Below are positions 31,376 to 39,001 of a stretch of DNA of 64,000 nt, piece after piece. The first letter of the stretch is position 1. Each line of letters opens with the position of its first letter. A program made the position numbers and the translations under genes. The stretch covers positions 186,001 to 250,000 of the forward strand of contig NZ_FNIQ01000001.1 in the NCBI RefSeq assembly GCF_900104025.1. Direction: 5' to 3'. The notes beneath the pieces were generated by a model, which was not told where the DNA came from, ran no database searches, and was given only the letters and a program-made list of their open reading frames with translations. Source of the stretch: Geodermatophilus sp. DSM 45219 (GTDB lineage: Bacteria > Actinomycetota > Actinomycetes > Mycobacteriales > Geodermatophilaceae).

Positions 31376-32835
31376 ACGCCCCGGCCACGACCGCCTCGCA
31401 GCGCTACCTGGACTCGTTCCCCACGCCCGTCGACGAGTTCGCGATCGAGGGCCTCGACGTGCTCGACGTGCCGCTGCACAGCGCCGTCCTCCCCTCCTCG
31501 CCGGAGCACCCCGGCGGCAGCGGCCTGGGCTACGGCGCCACCCGCGAGGAGGCGCGCACCGGGGCGCTCGGCGAGATGGCCGAGATGGCGCTGTCGCTGC
31601 GCGCGCACCAGGGGGTCCGGCGTGAGCAGGGCTCCTACGCGGAGATGGCCCGGCGGCACGGCCGCGACCGGGTCGCCGACCCGCGCACCCTCTGCCTGGA
31701 GGCGGGCAGCGCGTACGACGACGACCGGCCGCTGCAGTGGCTCCCCATGGCCCGGCTGCGGGACGGCGAGACGGTGCTGGTCCCGGCCGAGCTGGTGGCC
31801 TCGGCGCCCGACGACCTGCCCGGGACCCCGCCGCCCGGGGGCTGGCTGACCACGGTGGTCACCAACGGGCAGGGCGCGGACTTCGACGCCGAGCGCGCCG
31901 TCGCGCACGCGCTGCTGGAGGTGCTGCAGCGCGACGGCAACGCCACCTCCTTCCGGGCGATGGACCGCGGCGTCGTGGTCGACCTCGCCGGCCTGCGGGA
32001 CCCCGACGCCCTGGCGCTGCTCGACCGGCTCGACACCGCGGGCATCGACGTCGTGGTCAAGCTGGCCGCCACCGAGTTCGGCGTCGTCGACGTCTACGCC
32101 GTCGGCTGCTCCCGCGACCTGTCCGAGCCGGTGCCGGTGATGGCGACCGCGTGCGGCGAGGCGGCGCACCCCGACCGCGACACCGCCGTCCGCAAGGCCC
32201 TGCACGAGTTCGCCTCGGCGCGCAGCCGCAAGGCGTTCATGCACGGCCCGTTCGAGGTCGTCCTGCCGGCCACGCCCCCGGGCTACCTGGACTCCTGGCG
32301 CGGCGGGCACCCGCCCGAGCGGCTGGTCGAGGAGGACCGCGCGCTGGAGGCGATGCTGGCCTGGACCCGGATGGGCACCGGCGCGCTGGTCGACCTGCTG
32401 CAGGGCACCGTCCTCTCGCGCCGGGAGACCGTCGCGCTGACCGACCTGCCGGCGTGGTCCGGCGACGACCTGCACGGCACGGTCACCGGCGCGCTGCACG
32501 CGGCCGGGCACGACGTGCTGGTGGAGCTGCAGCCCTCCGCCGGCGACGCCGTGGCGGCCAAGGTGCTGGTGCCGGGGCTGGAGGTCGAGACGATGTCCTA
32601 CGGGCGGATCGGCGAGCGCGGGGTGCGGCGGCTCCTCGATCGCGGCGACCCGCTGGTCGCCGTCGGCGCCGACCCGGGCGGCTGGTCGCGGGTGCACCTG
32701 ACCGCGGACGCCGTGGAGCGCCTCGGCGGGCCGGGCTGGTTCGACCGCGCCGGCGCCGACCGGCGGGTGGGCGCGCTCTACGCCCTCTACCGCGAGCCCG
32801 GCCGGCACACGGTGGCGGAGGTGCTCTCCCGATGA
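31372..32835 (+). CDS. YcaO-family ATP-dependent enzyme
   Basis: 487 residues from GTG 31372. ATP/Mg-binding elements are visible: GATREEARTGALGEMAEMAL, then TNGQGADFDAERAVAHALLE followed by VLQRDGNA, the YcaO core equivalent of SNG..A...EA...ALLE..ERD, and VRKALHEFASARSRKAF. YcaO enzymes activate an amide carbonyl with ATP to make azolines, thioamides or amidines. There is no fused E1/ocin-ThiF domain, no adjacent TfuA or dehydrogenase and no small precursor gene in the operon. The substrate may therefore be a small molecule or another protein, not a classic RiPP. Confidence 0.88.
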   Translation: MNAPATTASQRYLDSFPTPVDEFAIEGLDVLDVPLHSAVLPSSPEHPGGSGLGYGATREEARTGALGEMAEMALSLRAHQGVRREQGSYAEMARRHGRDRVADPRTLCLEAGSAYDDDRPLQWLPMARLRDGETVLVPAELVASAPDDLPGTPPPGGWLTTVVTNGQGADFDAERAVAHALLEVLQRDGNATSFRAMDRGVVVDLAGLRDPDALALLDRLDTAGIDVVVKLAATEFGVVDVYAVGCSRDLSEPVPVMATACGEAAHPDRDTAVRKALHEFASARSRKAFMHGPFEVVLPATPPGYLDSWRGGHPPERLVEEDRALEAMLAWTRMGTGALVDLLQGTVLSRRETVALTDLPAWSGDDLHGTVTGALHAAGHDVLVELQPSAGDAVAAKVLVPGLEVETMSYGRIGERGVRRLLDRGDPLVAVGADPGGWSRVHLTADAVERLGGPGWFDRAGADRRVGALYALYREPGRHTVAEVLSR

Positions 32836-33659
32836 GGTACGCGTACAACACCAACGGGCTGACCTCGCACCGGCTGTCCGACGCGCTGCCCCTCCTCGCC
32901 GACACCGGGTACGCCGGCGTCGCGCTGACGCTGGACGTCGTCCACCTCGACCCGTTCGCGCCCGACGCGTTCGCCCAGGCCGAGAAGACGCGGGCGCGCT
33001 GCGACGAGCTGGGCCTCGGCGTCGTCGTCGAGACCGGCGCCCGCTACCTGCTCGACCCGCGGGTCAAGCACGAGCCGACCCTCGTCACCCCGGACGCCGA
33101 GGGCCGGGCGCGGCGGCTGGCCTACCTGCGGCTGGCCTGCGACCTGGCCGAGGTGCTGGGCGCGGAGGCGGTCAGCTTCTGGGCCGGCGTGCCCCGGCCG
33201 GGGGTGGACCGCGAGGAAGCGTGGGGCTGGGTGGTCGACGGCGTGCGCGCGCTGGTCGACAGCCACGGCGGGCGGTCCTGCGCCCTGGCCGTCGAGCCCG
33301 AGCCCGGGATGCTCGTCGAGGACTGCGACGGCTGGGCCCGGCTGGCCGCCGACGTCCCCGGCACCACCCTCGCGCTGGACACCGGCCACTGCGTCGTCGC
33401 CGGGGCGTACGAGCCCGAGGAGGCGGTGAGGGCCTTCGCCCCGCACCTGGGCACGGTCGCCGTCGAGGGCATGCGGCGCGGCGTGCACGACCACCTGCCC
33501 CTCGACGAGGGGGACGTCGACCTGCCCGCCGTGCTGCGGGCGCTGCGGGACGTCGGCTACGACCGGCTGGTCACCCTCGAGCTCTCCCGGGACGGGCACC
33601 GGGCGCACGAGATGGTGCCGCGGGCGATGGCGACGCTGAGGGAGGCCGAGGACTCGTGA
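32832..33659 (+). CDS. TIM-barrel sugar-phosphate isomerase/epimerase (AP endonuclease family 2 fold)
   Basis: 275 residues from ATG 32832. The fold shows FNTNGL-type start (YAYNTNGLTSHRLSDALPLL), LAVEPEPGMLVED with the metal Glu, LALDTGHCVVAG with Asp/His ligands, HDHLPLDEGDVDLPAVLRAL and LVTLELSRDGH with the last Glu. These match xylose-isomerase-like TIM barrels, including IolE/IolI-type inosose enzymes. It could isomerise the keto-inositol or sugar made by the oxidoreductase two genes upstream. It overlaps both neighbours by 4 bases. Confidence 0.88.
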   Translation: MRYAYNTNGLTSHRLSDALPLLADTGYAGVALTLDVVHLDPFAPDAFAQAEKTRARCDELGLGVVVETGARYLLDPRVKHEPTLVTPDAEGRARRLAYLRLACDLAEVLGAEAVSFWAGVPRPGVDREEAWGWVVDGVRALVDSHGGRSCALAVEPEPGMLVEDCDGWARLAADVPGTTLALDTGHCVVAGAYEPEEAVRAFAPHLGTVAVEGMRRGVHDHLPLDEGDVDLPAVLRALRDVGYDRLVTLELSRDGHRAHEMVPRAMATLREAEDS

Positions 33660-34864
33660 GGACCTGCTTCGTCAGCCGGCGCTACTGGCCCGCGGTCAGC
33701 GGGATGAGCGTCTACGCGGAGAACCTGCTGCGCGAGCTGGTCGCCCTGGGCCACGAGGTCACGCTGGTCAGCCAGTACCGCGACGACGAGGCCGGCACCC
33801 GCGTCTACGGCGGCGGCCCGCCCCCGCCCGACCGGGTGCCCGCCGGCGTCGAGGTCGTGGCGCTGCCCAGCCGCGGCGAGACCGTCGTCCCCGCGGACTG
33901 GGAGGGCGACATCGACGAGATCGTGCGCACCGTCGTCGGCCTGCACGCCGAGCGGCCCTTCGACGTGCTGCACGCCCAGTACGGCTACCCGCCGGGCCTG
34001 GCGGTGCTGGCCGCGGCGCGGCAGACCGGGCTGCCGGCCGTGGTGAGCATCCAGGGCGGCGACGGGCACTGGGTGGGCACCTGCTGCAGCACGCACGCCG
34101 AGGCGATGCGGGCGGTCGTCGACACGTCGTCCGCGGTGCTGATCGGCAGCGCCAGCTTCCGCGACGAGGTGGTCGGCAACCTCGGCAGCGACCCGGCGCG
34201 CTTCACGATCGTCCCCGGCGCCACCGACACCCGGCGCTTCACACCGGCGGAGCGGCCGCTGGGCGCGCTGCGCGAGCCGCCGGTGCTGCTGTTCCACGGC
34301 CGGGTCGACCGCCGCAAGGGCGTGCTCGACCTGCTCGAGGCGCTGCCCGACGGCGTCCGGCTGGTCGTCTCCGGCATCGGCCCGGACCTCGACGAGGCGA
34401 GGGCCCGCGCCGACGAGCGGACGACGTTCCTCGGCTACGTCCCGCCCGACCGGGCACCCGAGGTCTACCGCTCGGCCGACGTGTTCGTCAGCCCCACCTA
34501 CAGCGAGGGGTTCAGCAACACCCTGCTGGAGGCGATGGCCAGCGGGCTGCCGACGGTGAGCACCGACAGCGTCGGCGTCGTGGACTGCCTGCGGCACGAG
34601 GAGAACGGGCTGCTGCACACCCCGGGCGACGTCGCCGGGCTGCGGACGGCGCTGGAGCGGCTGCTGGACGACGCCGCGCTGCGGGAGCGGCTGGCGACCA
34701 CCGCGCTGGAGGAGGTGCGGCGGCTGTACTCCTGGCCGGTGCTGGCCGCCTCGATCGACGGCGTCTACCGCGAGGTGGCCGGCACGACGCCGTCCGCCGG
34801 CTGGTCGATGCCGTCGGGCGTGGACCCGTCCTGCCGGTTCCGGTCGGCGGCGCACCTGCTGTGA
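33656..34864 (+). CDS. GT4-family glycosyltransferase
   Basis: 402 residues from GTG 33656. The N-terminal acceptor domain has SRRYWPAVSGMSVYAENLLR, a GT4 start with the Gly-rich loop, and FDVLHAQYGYPPGLA. The donor domain has LLFHGRVDRRKGVLDLLEAL and the EX7E-type block SPTYSEGFSNTLLEAMASGL PTV. Members such as MshA join a GlcNAc donor to inositol 3-phosphate. With an inositol-phosphate synthase first and a PIG-L deacetylase last, an MshA/MshB-like pair is suggested. Its specific donor cannot be read from the sequence. Confidence 0.9.
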   Translation: MRTCFVSRRYWPAVSGMSVYAENLLRELVALGHEVTLVSQYRDDEAGTRVYGGGPPPPDRVPAGVEVVALPSRGETVVPADWEGDIDEIVRTVVGLHAERPFDVLHAQYGYPPGLAVLAAARQTGLPAVVSIQGGDGHWVGTCCSTHAEAMRAVVDTSSAVLIGSASFRDEVVGNLGSDPARFTIVPGATDTRRFTPAERPLGALREPPVLLFHGRVDRRKGVLDLLEALPDGVRLVVSGIGPDLDEARARADERTTFLGYVPPDRAPEVYRSADVFVSPTYSEGFSNTLLEAMASGLPTVSTDSVGVVDCLRHEENGLLHTPGDVAGLRTALERLLDDAALRERLATTALEEVRRLYSWPVLAASIDGVYREVAGTTPSAGWSMPSGVDPSCRFRSAAHLL

Positions 34865-34919
34865 GAACGACGCGCGAGGGAGCATCGCAGGGAGCGCCAG
34901 CGACCGAGGAGCGGACTGA
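34865..34919 (+). repeat. GA-rich intergenic repeat before the PIG-L gene
   Basis: Contains GAGCATCGCAGGGAGCG and GACCGAGGAGCGGAC. A related stretch lies at 45260-45320 (GAGCATCGCAGCGAGGAAC, CGAACCGAGGAC) before xseB. The 3' part GAGGAG is at a good distance to serve as the ribosome site of GTG 34920. Confidence 0.5.
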
Positions 34920-35654
34920 GTGCGGAGTCGAACGGTGGGCGCTGTGAAGGTGCTCGCGGTCAGCCCGCACCTCGACGACGCCGCGTTCTCCGTGGGCGGC
35001 ACCCTCGCCTCGCTGGCGGCGGCCGGGCACCAGGTCACCGTGGCCACCTGCTTCACGGCGAGCGTCCCCGACCCGGCCGGTTTCGCGCTGGCCTGCCAGC
35101 TGGACAAGGGGCTGCCCGCCGACGTCGACTACCTGGCCCTGCGCCGCGCGGAGGACACCGCCGCGATGGCCGAGCTGGGCGCCACCCGGGTGTACCTGGG
35201 GCTGCCCGAGGCGCCGCACCGCGGCTACACCAGCGCGGCCGACCTGTTCGCCGGCGTCCACGAGGGGGACGACGTCTGGCGCTCCCTCGTCGCTGCCCTG
35301 GACGGGTACGACGCCGACCTGTGGCTCGCCCCCCAGGCGCTCGGCGGCCACGTCGACCACCTGCAGGTGCTGCGCGCCGTGGCCGCGGTCGAGCGGCCGG
35401 TGCTCTGGTGGCGGGACAGCCCGTACGTGCTGCGCGACCCGGGCGCCGTGCCCGGGCCCGACCTCCCCAGCGGGCTGGCCGAGGTGGCCCTGCCGCAGGA
35501 CCTCCACCGGCGGGCCGACGCCTGCGCCTGCTACACCACCCAGCTCGGCTTCCAGTTCGGCGGCCCGGACGCGATGCGCGCGGCGCTGGCCGGCCTGCCC
35601 GAGGTGCTGATGGCCGGGGAGCGGGCGCGGGAGGTCGTCTCGGCGCTCGGCTGA
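34920..35654 (+). CDS. PIG-L family deacetylase
   Basis: 244 residues from GTG 34920 (GAGGAG 8 bases upstream; GTG 34944 is an alternative). The zinc motif PHLDDAAFSVGGTLA (HxDD) and the second motif GGHVDHLQVLRA (HxxH) are both present, as in MshB, BshB and other N-acetylglucosaminyl deacetylases. RRAEDTAAMAELGATRVYLG is also typical. It would deacetylate the amino-sugar glycoside made by the GT4 enzyme. It is separated from that gene by a 55-base GA-rich repeat but lies on the same strand with no terminator between. Confidence 0.9.
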   Translation: MRSRTVGAVKVLAVSPHLDDAAFSVGGTLASLAAAGHQVTVATCFTASVPDPAGFALACQLDKGLPADVDYLALRRAEDTAAMAELGATRVYLGLPEAPHRGYTSAADLFAGVHEGDDVWRSLVAALDGYDADLWLAPQALGGHVDHLQVLRAVAAVERPVLWWRDSPYVLRDPGAVPGPDLPSGLAEVALPQDLHRRADACACYTTQLGFQFGGPDAMRAALAGLPEVLMAGERAREVVSALG

Positions 35655-35702
35655 GCCGGCCGGGTGGCCTCCCCCCGGAGGAGCGTGCGGGACGCTGGCG
35701 GC

Positions 35703-36482
35703 ATGGCGACGGAGTTCACCGGAACCGGCGACCCGGCACGCAGCATGGCGCTGCTGTGGCGGACCGGCACCGAGAGCGGTCCGCGGCCCGGCCCGCGCGC
35801 CGGCCTGGACGTCGACCGGGTGGTGGCCGCCGCCGTCCGGCTGGCCGACGCCGAGGGGCTGGCCGCCCTGTCGATGCGCCGCGTGGCCGCCGAGCTCGGC
35901 GTCGGGACGATGACCCTCTACACGCACGTCCCGGGCAAGGGCGAGCTGGTCGACCTGATGCTCGACGGCGTCCTCGGCGAGCTCTACCCCGACGGCGAGG
36001 CGCCCGCCGGGGGCTGGCGGGACCGGCTGGAGGCCGTCGCGCGCGCGAACTGGCGGCTGTTCCTGCGCCACCCGTGGGCGGTGCACGTGGCCACCGGCCG
36101 CCCGCCGCTGGGGCCCGGGCTGATGCGCAAGTACGAGCTGGAGCTGCGCGCGGTCGACGGGCTGGGGCTCACCGAGGTGGAGATGGACCTGCTGGTCAGC
36201 CTGCTCGACGGGTTCGTGCGCGGCGCGGTCGGCGGGGTGCAGGAGCGGTCGGACGCCGAGCGGGTCACCGGCGTCACGGAGCAGCAGTGGTGGGCGGCCA
36301 CCGAGCCCCACCTGGCCCGGGTGTTCGACGCCCAGCGGTACCCCACCGCGGCGCGGGTCGGTCCGGTCGCCGGCGAGCAGCTGCAGGCGGCGTACGCCCC
36401 GGAGCGCACCTTCGAGTTCGGCCTGGCCCGGCTGCTGGACGGGATCGGGGTCCTGGTCGAGGGCCGGCGCGGACCCGGGTGA
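35703..36482 (+). CDS. TetR-family transcriptional regulator
   Basis: 259 residues from ATG 35703. The N-terminal HTH is at about 40-85 (VVAAAVRLADAEGLAALSMR RVAAELGVGTMTLYTHVPGK GEL). The C-terminal ligand domain (WRLFLRHPWAVHVATGRPPL ... LLDGFVRGAVGGVQER) resembles TetR_C_11-type drug regulators. A 30-residue N-terminal extension before the HTH is longer than usual. It follows the PIG-L gene by 48 bases on the same strand and may regulate the preceding operon, though it could stand alone. Confidence 0.9.
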   Translation: MATEFTGTGDPARSMALLWRTGTESGPRPGPRAGLDVDRVVAAAVRLADAEGLAALSMRRVAAELGVGTMTLYTHVPGKGELVDLMLDGVLGELYPDGEAPAGGWRDRLEAVARANWRLFLRHPWAVHVATGRPPLGPGLMRKYELELRAVDGLGLTEVEMDLLVSLLDGFVRGAVGGVQERSDAERVTGVTEQQWWAATEPHLARVFDAQRYPTAARVGPVAGEQLQAAYAPERTFEFGLARLLDGIGVLVEGRRGPG

Positions 36483-36551
36483 CGCCGTCGCGGGCGCCGG
36501 CCGGACAGCTCGGCCCCGCGCTGCGGGCTGCCTCGGACCGCGGCGTCGGCC

Positions 36552-36557
36552 TAGCCT
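36552..36557 (+). promoter_or_regulatory. -10 box for leaderless small HTH gene
   Basis: TAGCCT lies 7 bases before GTG 36565, the spacing expected for a leaderless transcript in actinobacteria. Confidence 0.5.
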
Positions 36558-36564
36558 GTGGCGG

Positions 36565-36864
36565 GTGGGGAACGACCTGCAGCAGCTGGTGCAACGGCGC
36601 CTGCTCGAGCTGTCCTCGAGCACCCAGGCCGCGTCGCGGAGGGCGCAGTGGGCGGTCGCGCCCGAGACCATCGCCCACATCGCGGCCGGCCGGCACTCCG
36701 GCATGGTGAGCGAGCGCCTGGCGGCGGCGCTGGCCCGCGCCCTCGACGTCCCGGAGAACCGGGTCCGCCGGGTGGCCGGCCTGCCACTGCTCGAGGACCC
36801 CCGCGCCGACATCTGCACCGGCCCGCACCTGCGGGTGGTCCGGGACGACGGCCGCCTCGCCTAG
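36565..36864 (+). CDS. Small HTH (XRE-like) protein
   Basis: 99 residues from GTG 36565. Helices LQQLVQRRLLELSSSTQAAS RRAQWAVAPETIAHIAAGRH and LAAALARALDVPENRVRRVA have the layout of XRE-type DNA-binding proteins of actinobacteria. There is no second domain. It probably binds DNA as a dimer. It has its own leaderless promoter and no clear operon partner; a DNA-repair gene follows 77 bases later. No specific function can be assigned. Confidence 0.75.
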   Translation: MGNDLQQLVQRRLLELSSSTQAASRRAQWAVAPETIAHIAAGRHSGMVSERLAAALARALDVPENRVRRVAGLPLLEDPRADICTGPHLRVVRDDGRLA

Positions 36865-36941
36865 CCCCCTCCACGGCGGTGTCCGGAAACCGCCAGTCCC
36901 CGGCCTCTGACGCTGTCATGCTCGACGGCGTGACACCGCTG

Positions 36942-38417
36942 ATGGACACCGAGCGCTGCTACCGCGCGGTCGCCGGCCGGGACGCCCGGTTCGACGGCTG
37001 GTTCGTCACCGCGGTCGCCACCACCGGCATCTACTGCCGCCCCTCCTGCCCGGCCCGCACGCCGCTGCCGCACAACGTCTCGTTCTTCTCCACCGCGGCC
37101 GCCGCCCAGGGCGCCGGCTACCGGGCCTGCCGCCGCTGCCGGCCCGACGCGGTCCCCGGCTCACCGGAGTGGGACGTCCGCGCCGACGTCGTCGCCCGCG
37201 CGGTCCGGCTCATCGGGGACGGCGAGGTCGAGCGCTCCGGCGTCCCCGGGCTGGCCGCGCGGCTGGGCTACTCCGAGCGCCAGCTGCACCGGCTGCTGGT
37301 CGCCGAGCTCGGCGTGGGGCCGCTCGCGCTGGCCCGGGCGCAGCGCGCGCAGACCGCCCGGCTGCTGATCGAGACCACCGCCCTGCCGATGGCCGACGTC
37401 GCCTTCGCCGCGGGGTTCGCCAGCATCCGGCAGTTCAACGACACCGTCCGCGAGGTGTTCGCCGCGACCCCCACCGAGCTGCGCCGCGGCGCACCGGCCG
37501 GCCCGCCGGGCACACCGGGCCGGCTGACGCTGCGGCTGGCCGCCCGCGCCCCGTACGAGGCGGCCGAGGTGCTGCTGTTCCTGGGCGTGCACGCCGTCCC
37601 CGGGCTGGAGGAGTGGGACGGGACGACCTTCTCCCGGGTGCTCGACCTGCCGCACGGCCCCGGCGTCGTGCACCTCTCCCCCGCCCCCGACGGCGGCCCC
37701 GCGGTGACCGCCCGGCTGCAGCTCGCCGCCCTGCGCGACCTGGGGACGGCGGTGGCCCGCTGCCGCCGGGTGCTGGACCTGGACGCCGACCCGGTCGCGG
37801 TGGACGGCGTCCTCGGTGCCGACCCCGCCCTGGCCGCCCTGGTGGCCGCCGCGCCCGGCCGCCGGGTGCCGGCCTCCCCCGACGCCGACGAGCTCGCCGT
37901 CCGGGCGGTCCTCGGGCAGCAGGTCTCCCTGGCCGGCGCCCGCACGCTCACCGCCCGCGTGCTGCGCGCCGCCGGCGCCCCGCTGCCGGAGCCGGTCGGC
38001 ACGCTGACCCACGCCTTCCCGCGCCCGGCCGCGCTGGCCGACGCCGACCTGACCGCCGTGGGTCTGACCGGGGCGCGCCGGCGCACCGTGCACGCGCTCG
38101 CCGAGGCGCTGGCGTCGGGCGCGGTGACCCTGGACCCCGGCGCCGACCGCGAGGAGGCCGGCCGCGCGCTGCGCGCCGTCCCCGGGATCGGCCCGTGGAC
38201 CACCGCGCTGGTGGCGCTGCGCGGCCTGGGCGACCCCGACGTGTGGTTGCCCGGCGACCTGGCGTTGCGCCGCTCCCTGGCCACCCTCGGCAGCTCCGAC
38301 GCCGACGCCGCCACCCGCTGGCGGCCGTGGCGTTCCTACGCCGTGATGCACCTGTGGGCACTCGCCGTGCCCTCCCTGTCCACCCGCCCAGTCCAGCCCG
38401 ATCGGAGCGCCTCATGA
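36942..38417 (+). CDS. alkA: Ada/AlkA fusion: methylation-sensing activator with 3-methyladenine DNA glycosylase
   Basis: 491 residues from ATG 36942 (ATG 36918 and GTG 36930 are possible earlier starts). The domains in order are: Ada zinc domain with the methyl-accepting Cys in GIYCRPSCPAR and CRRCRPD; an AraC-type HTH (GVPGLAARLGYSERQLHRLL ... MADVAFAAGFASIRQFNDTV); an AlkA N-terminal domain; and an HhH-GPD glycosylase domain with VRAVLGQQVSLAGARTL, AVPGIGPWTTALVALRGLGD and the catalytic Asp region DVWLPGDLAL. The protein senses methylphosphotriesters, activates repair genes and excises alkylated bases. ogt overlaps its stop by 4 bases, forming an alkylation-repair operon. Confidence 0.94.
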   Translation: MDTERCYRAVAGRDARFDGWFVTAVATTGIYCRPSCPARTPLPHNVSFFSTAAAAQGAGYRACRRCRPDAVPGSPEWDVRADVVARAVRLIGDGEVERSGVPGLAARLGYSERQLHRLLVAELGVGPLALARAQRAQTARLLIETTALPMADVAFAAGFASIRQFNDTVREVFAATPTELRRGAPAGPPGTPGRLTLRLAARAPYEAAEVLLFLGVHAVPGLEEWDGTTFSRVLDLPHGPGVVHLSPAPDGGPAVTARLQLAALRDLGTAVARCRRVLDLDADPVAVDGVLGADPALAALVAAAPGRRVPASPDADELAVRAVLGQQVSLAGARTLTARVLRAAGAPLPEPVGTLTHAFPRPAALADADLTAVGLTGARRRTVHALAEALASGAVTLDPGADREEAGRALRAVPGIGPWTTALVALRGLGDPDVWLPGDLALRRSLATLGSSDADAATRWRPWRSYAVMHLWALAVPSLSTRPVQPDRSAS

Positions 38418-38935
38418 CCCCGCGACCCGCCCGCTCCGCCTGCATCGACACCCCACCGGGGCCGTTCACCGTCGTGGTGGGTCCCGACGGCGCCGTCCTC
38501 GCCAGCGGCTGGACCGACGACGTCGCCGACCTGCTGCCCGTGGTGCACCGCGCGCTGCGGCCGGCCTGGGTCGAGCCGGTCGAGCACCTGCCCGTGCTCG
38601 ACGCCGTGGCCGCCTTCGTCGCCGGTGACGTCACCGCGATCGACGACGTCCCGGTGCGCCAGCGGTCGGGGCCCTTCCTGGAGGACGCCTGGGAGGTGCT
38701 GCGCACCGTCCCGGCCGGCGCGCCGGACAGCTACGCGGCCTTCGCGGCGCGCTGCGGCCGCCCGGCCGCGGTCCGCGCGGCCGCCAACGCGTGCGCCCGC
38801 AACGCCGCGGCGCTGTTCGTGCCCTGCCACCGGGTGCTGGGCTCCGACGGCGGGCTCGGCGGCTTCCGCTGGGGGACGCCGGTCAAGCGCTGGCTGCTCG
38901 ACCACGAGGCGGCGCACACCCCCGTCCCGGCTTAG
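38414..38935 (+). CDS. ogt: Methylated-DNA--[protein]-cysteine S-methyltransferase
   Basis: 173 residues from ATG 38414 (ATGA overlap with alkA). The active-site block is VPCHRVLGSDGGLGGFRWG, with the acceptor Cys in PCHR. A helix-turn-helix DNA-binding region YAAFAARCGRPAAVRAAANA precedes it. Length is normal for Ogt. It removes O6-methyl or larger alkyl groups from guanine by irreversible transfer to Cys. A perfect 10-bp hairpin follows the stop. Confidence 0.95.
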   Translation: MTPRPARSACIDTPPGPFTVVVGPDGAVLASGWTDDVADLLPVVHRALRPAWVEPVEHLPVLDAVAAFVAGDVTAIDDVPVRQRSGPFLEDAWEVLRTVPAGAPDSYAAFAARCGRPAAVRAAANACARNAAALFVPCHRVLGSDGGLGGFRWGTPVKRWLLDHEAAHTPVPA

Positions 38936-38940
38936 GCCCG

Positions 38941-38970
38941 CAGGTGCCTTCCGCGCGCGAAAGGCACCTG
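38941..38970 (+). terminator. Hairpin terminator after ogt
   Basis: CAGGTGCCTT (38941-38950) pairs exactly with AAGGCACCTG (38961-38970), loop CCGCGCGCGA. It begins 5 bases after the ogt stop. No U-tract. Confidence 0.75.
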
Positions 38971-39001
38971 CTGGCCGGGGCACGGGCGGGGCTCCCGGGA
39001 A

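Noticed and set aside
26364-35654. Mycothiol biosynthesis cluster
   Set aside because: Ino1, GT4 and PIG-L fit, but MshC (ligase) and MshD (acetyltransferase) are absent and YcaO, MBL and methyltransferase have no place in that pathway.
26364-35654. Ebo-type (edge biosynthetic organisation) cluster
   Set aside because: Only a TIM-barrel protein is shared; the UbiA-like, dehydroquinate-synthase-like and TatD-like members are missing.
26364-35654. RiPP cluster based on the YcaO gene
   Set aside because: No small precursor-like ORF, E1-like protein, TfuA or dehydrogenase was seen in or beside the operon.
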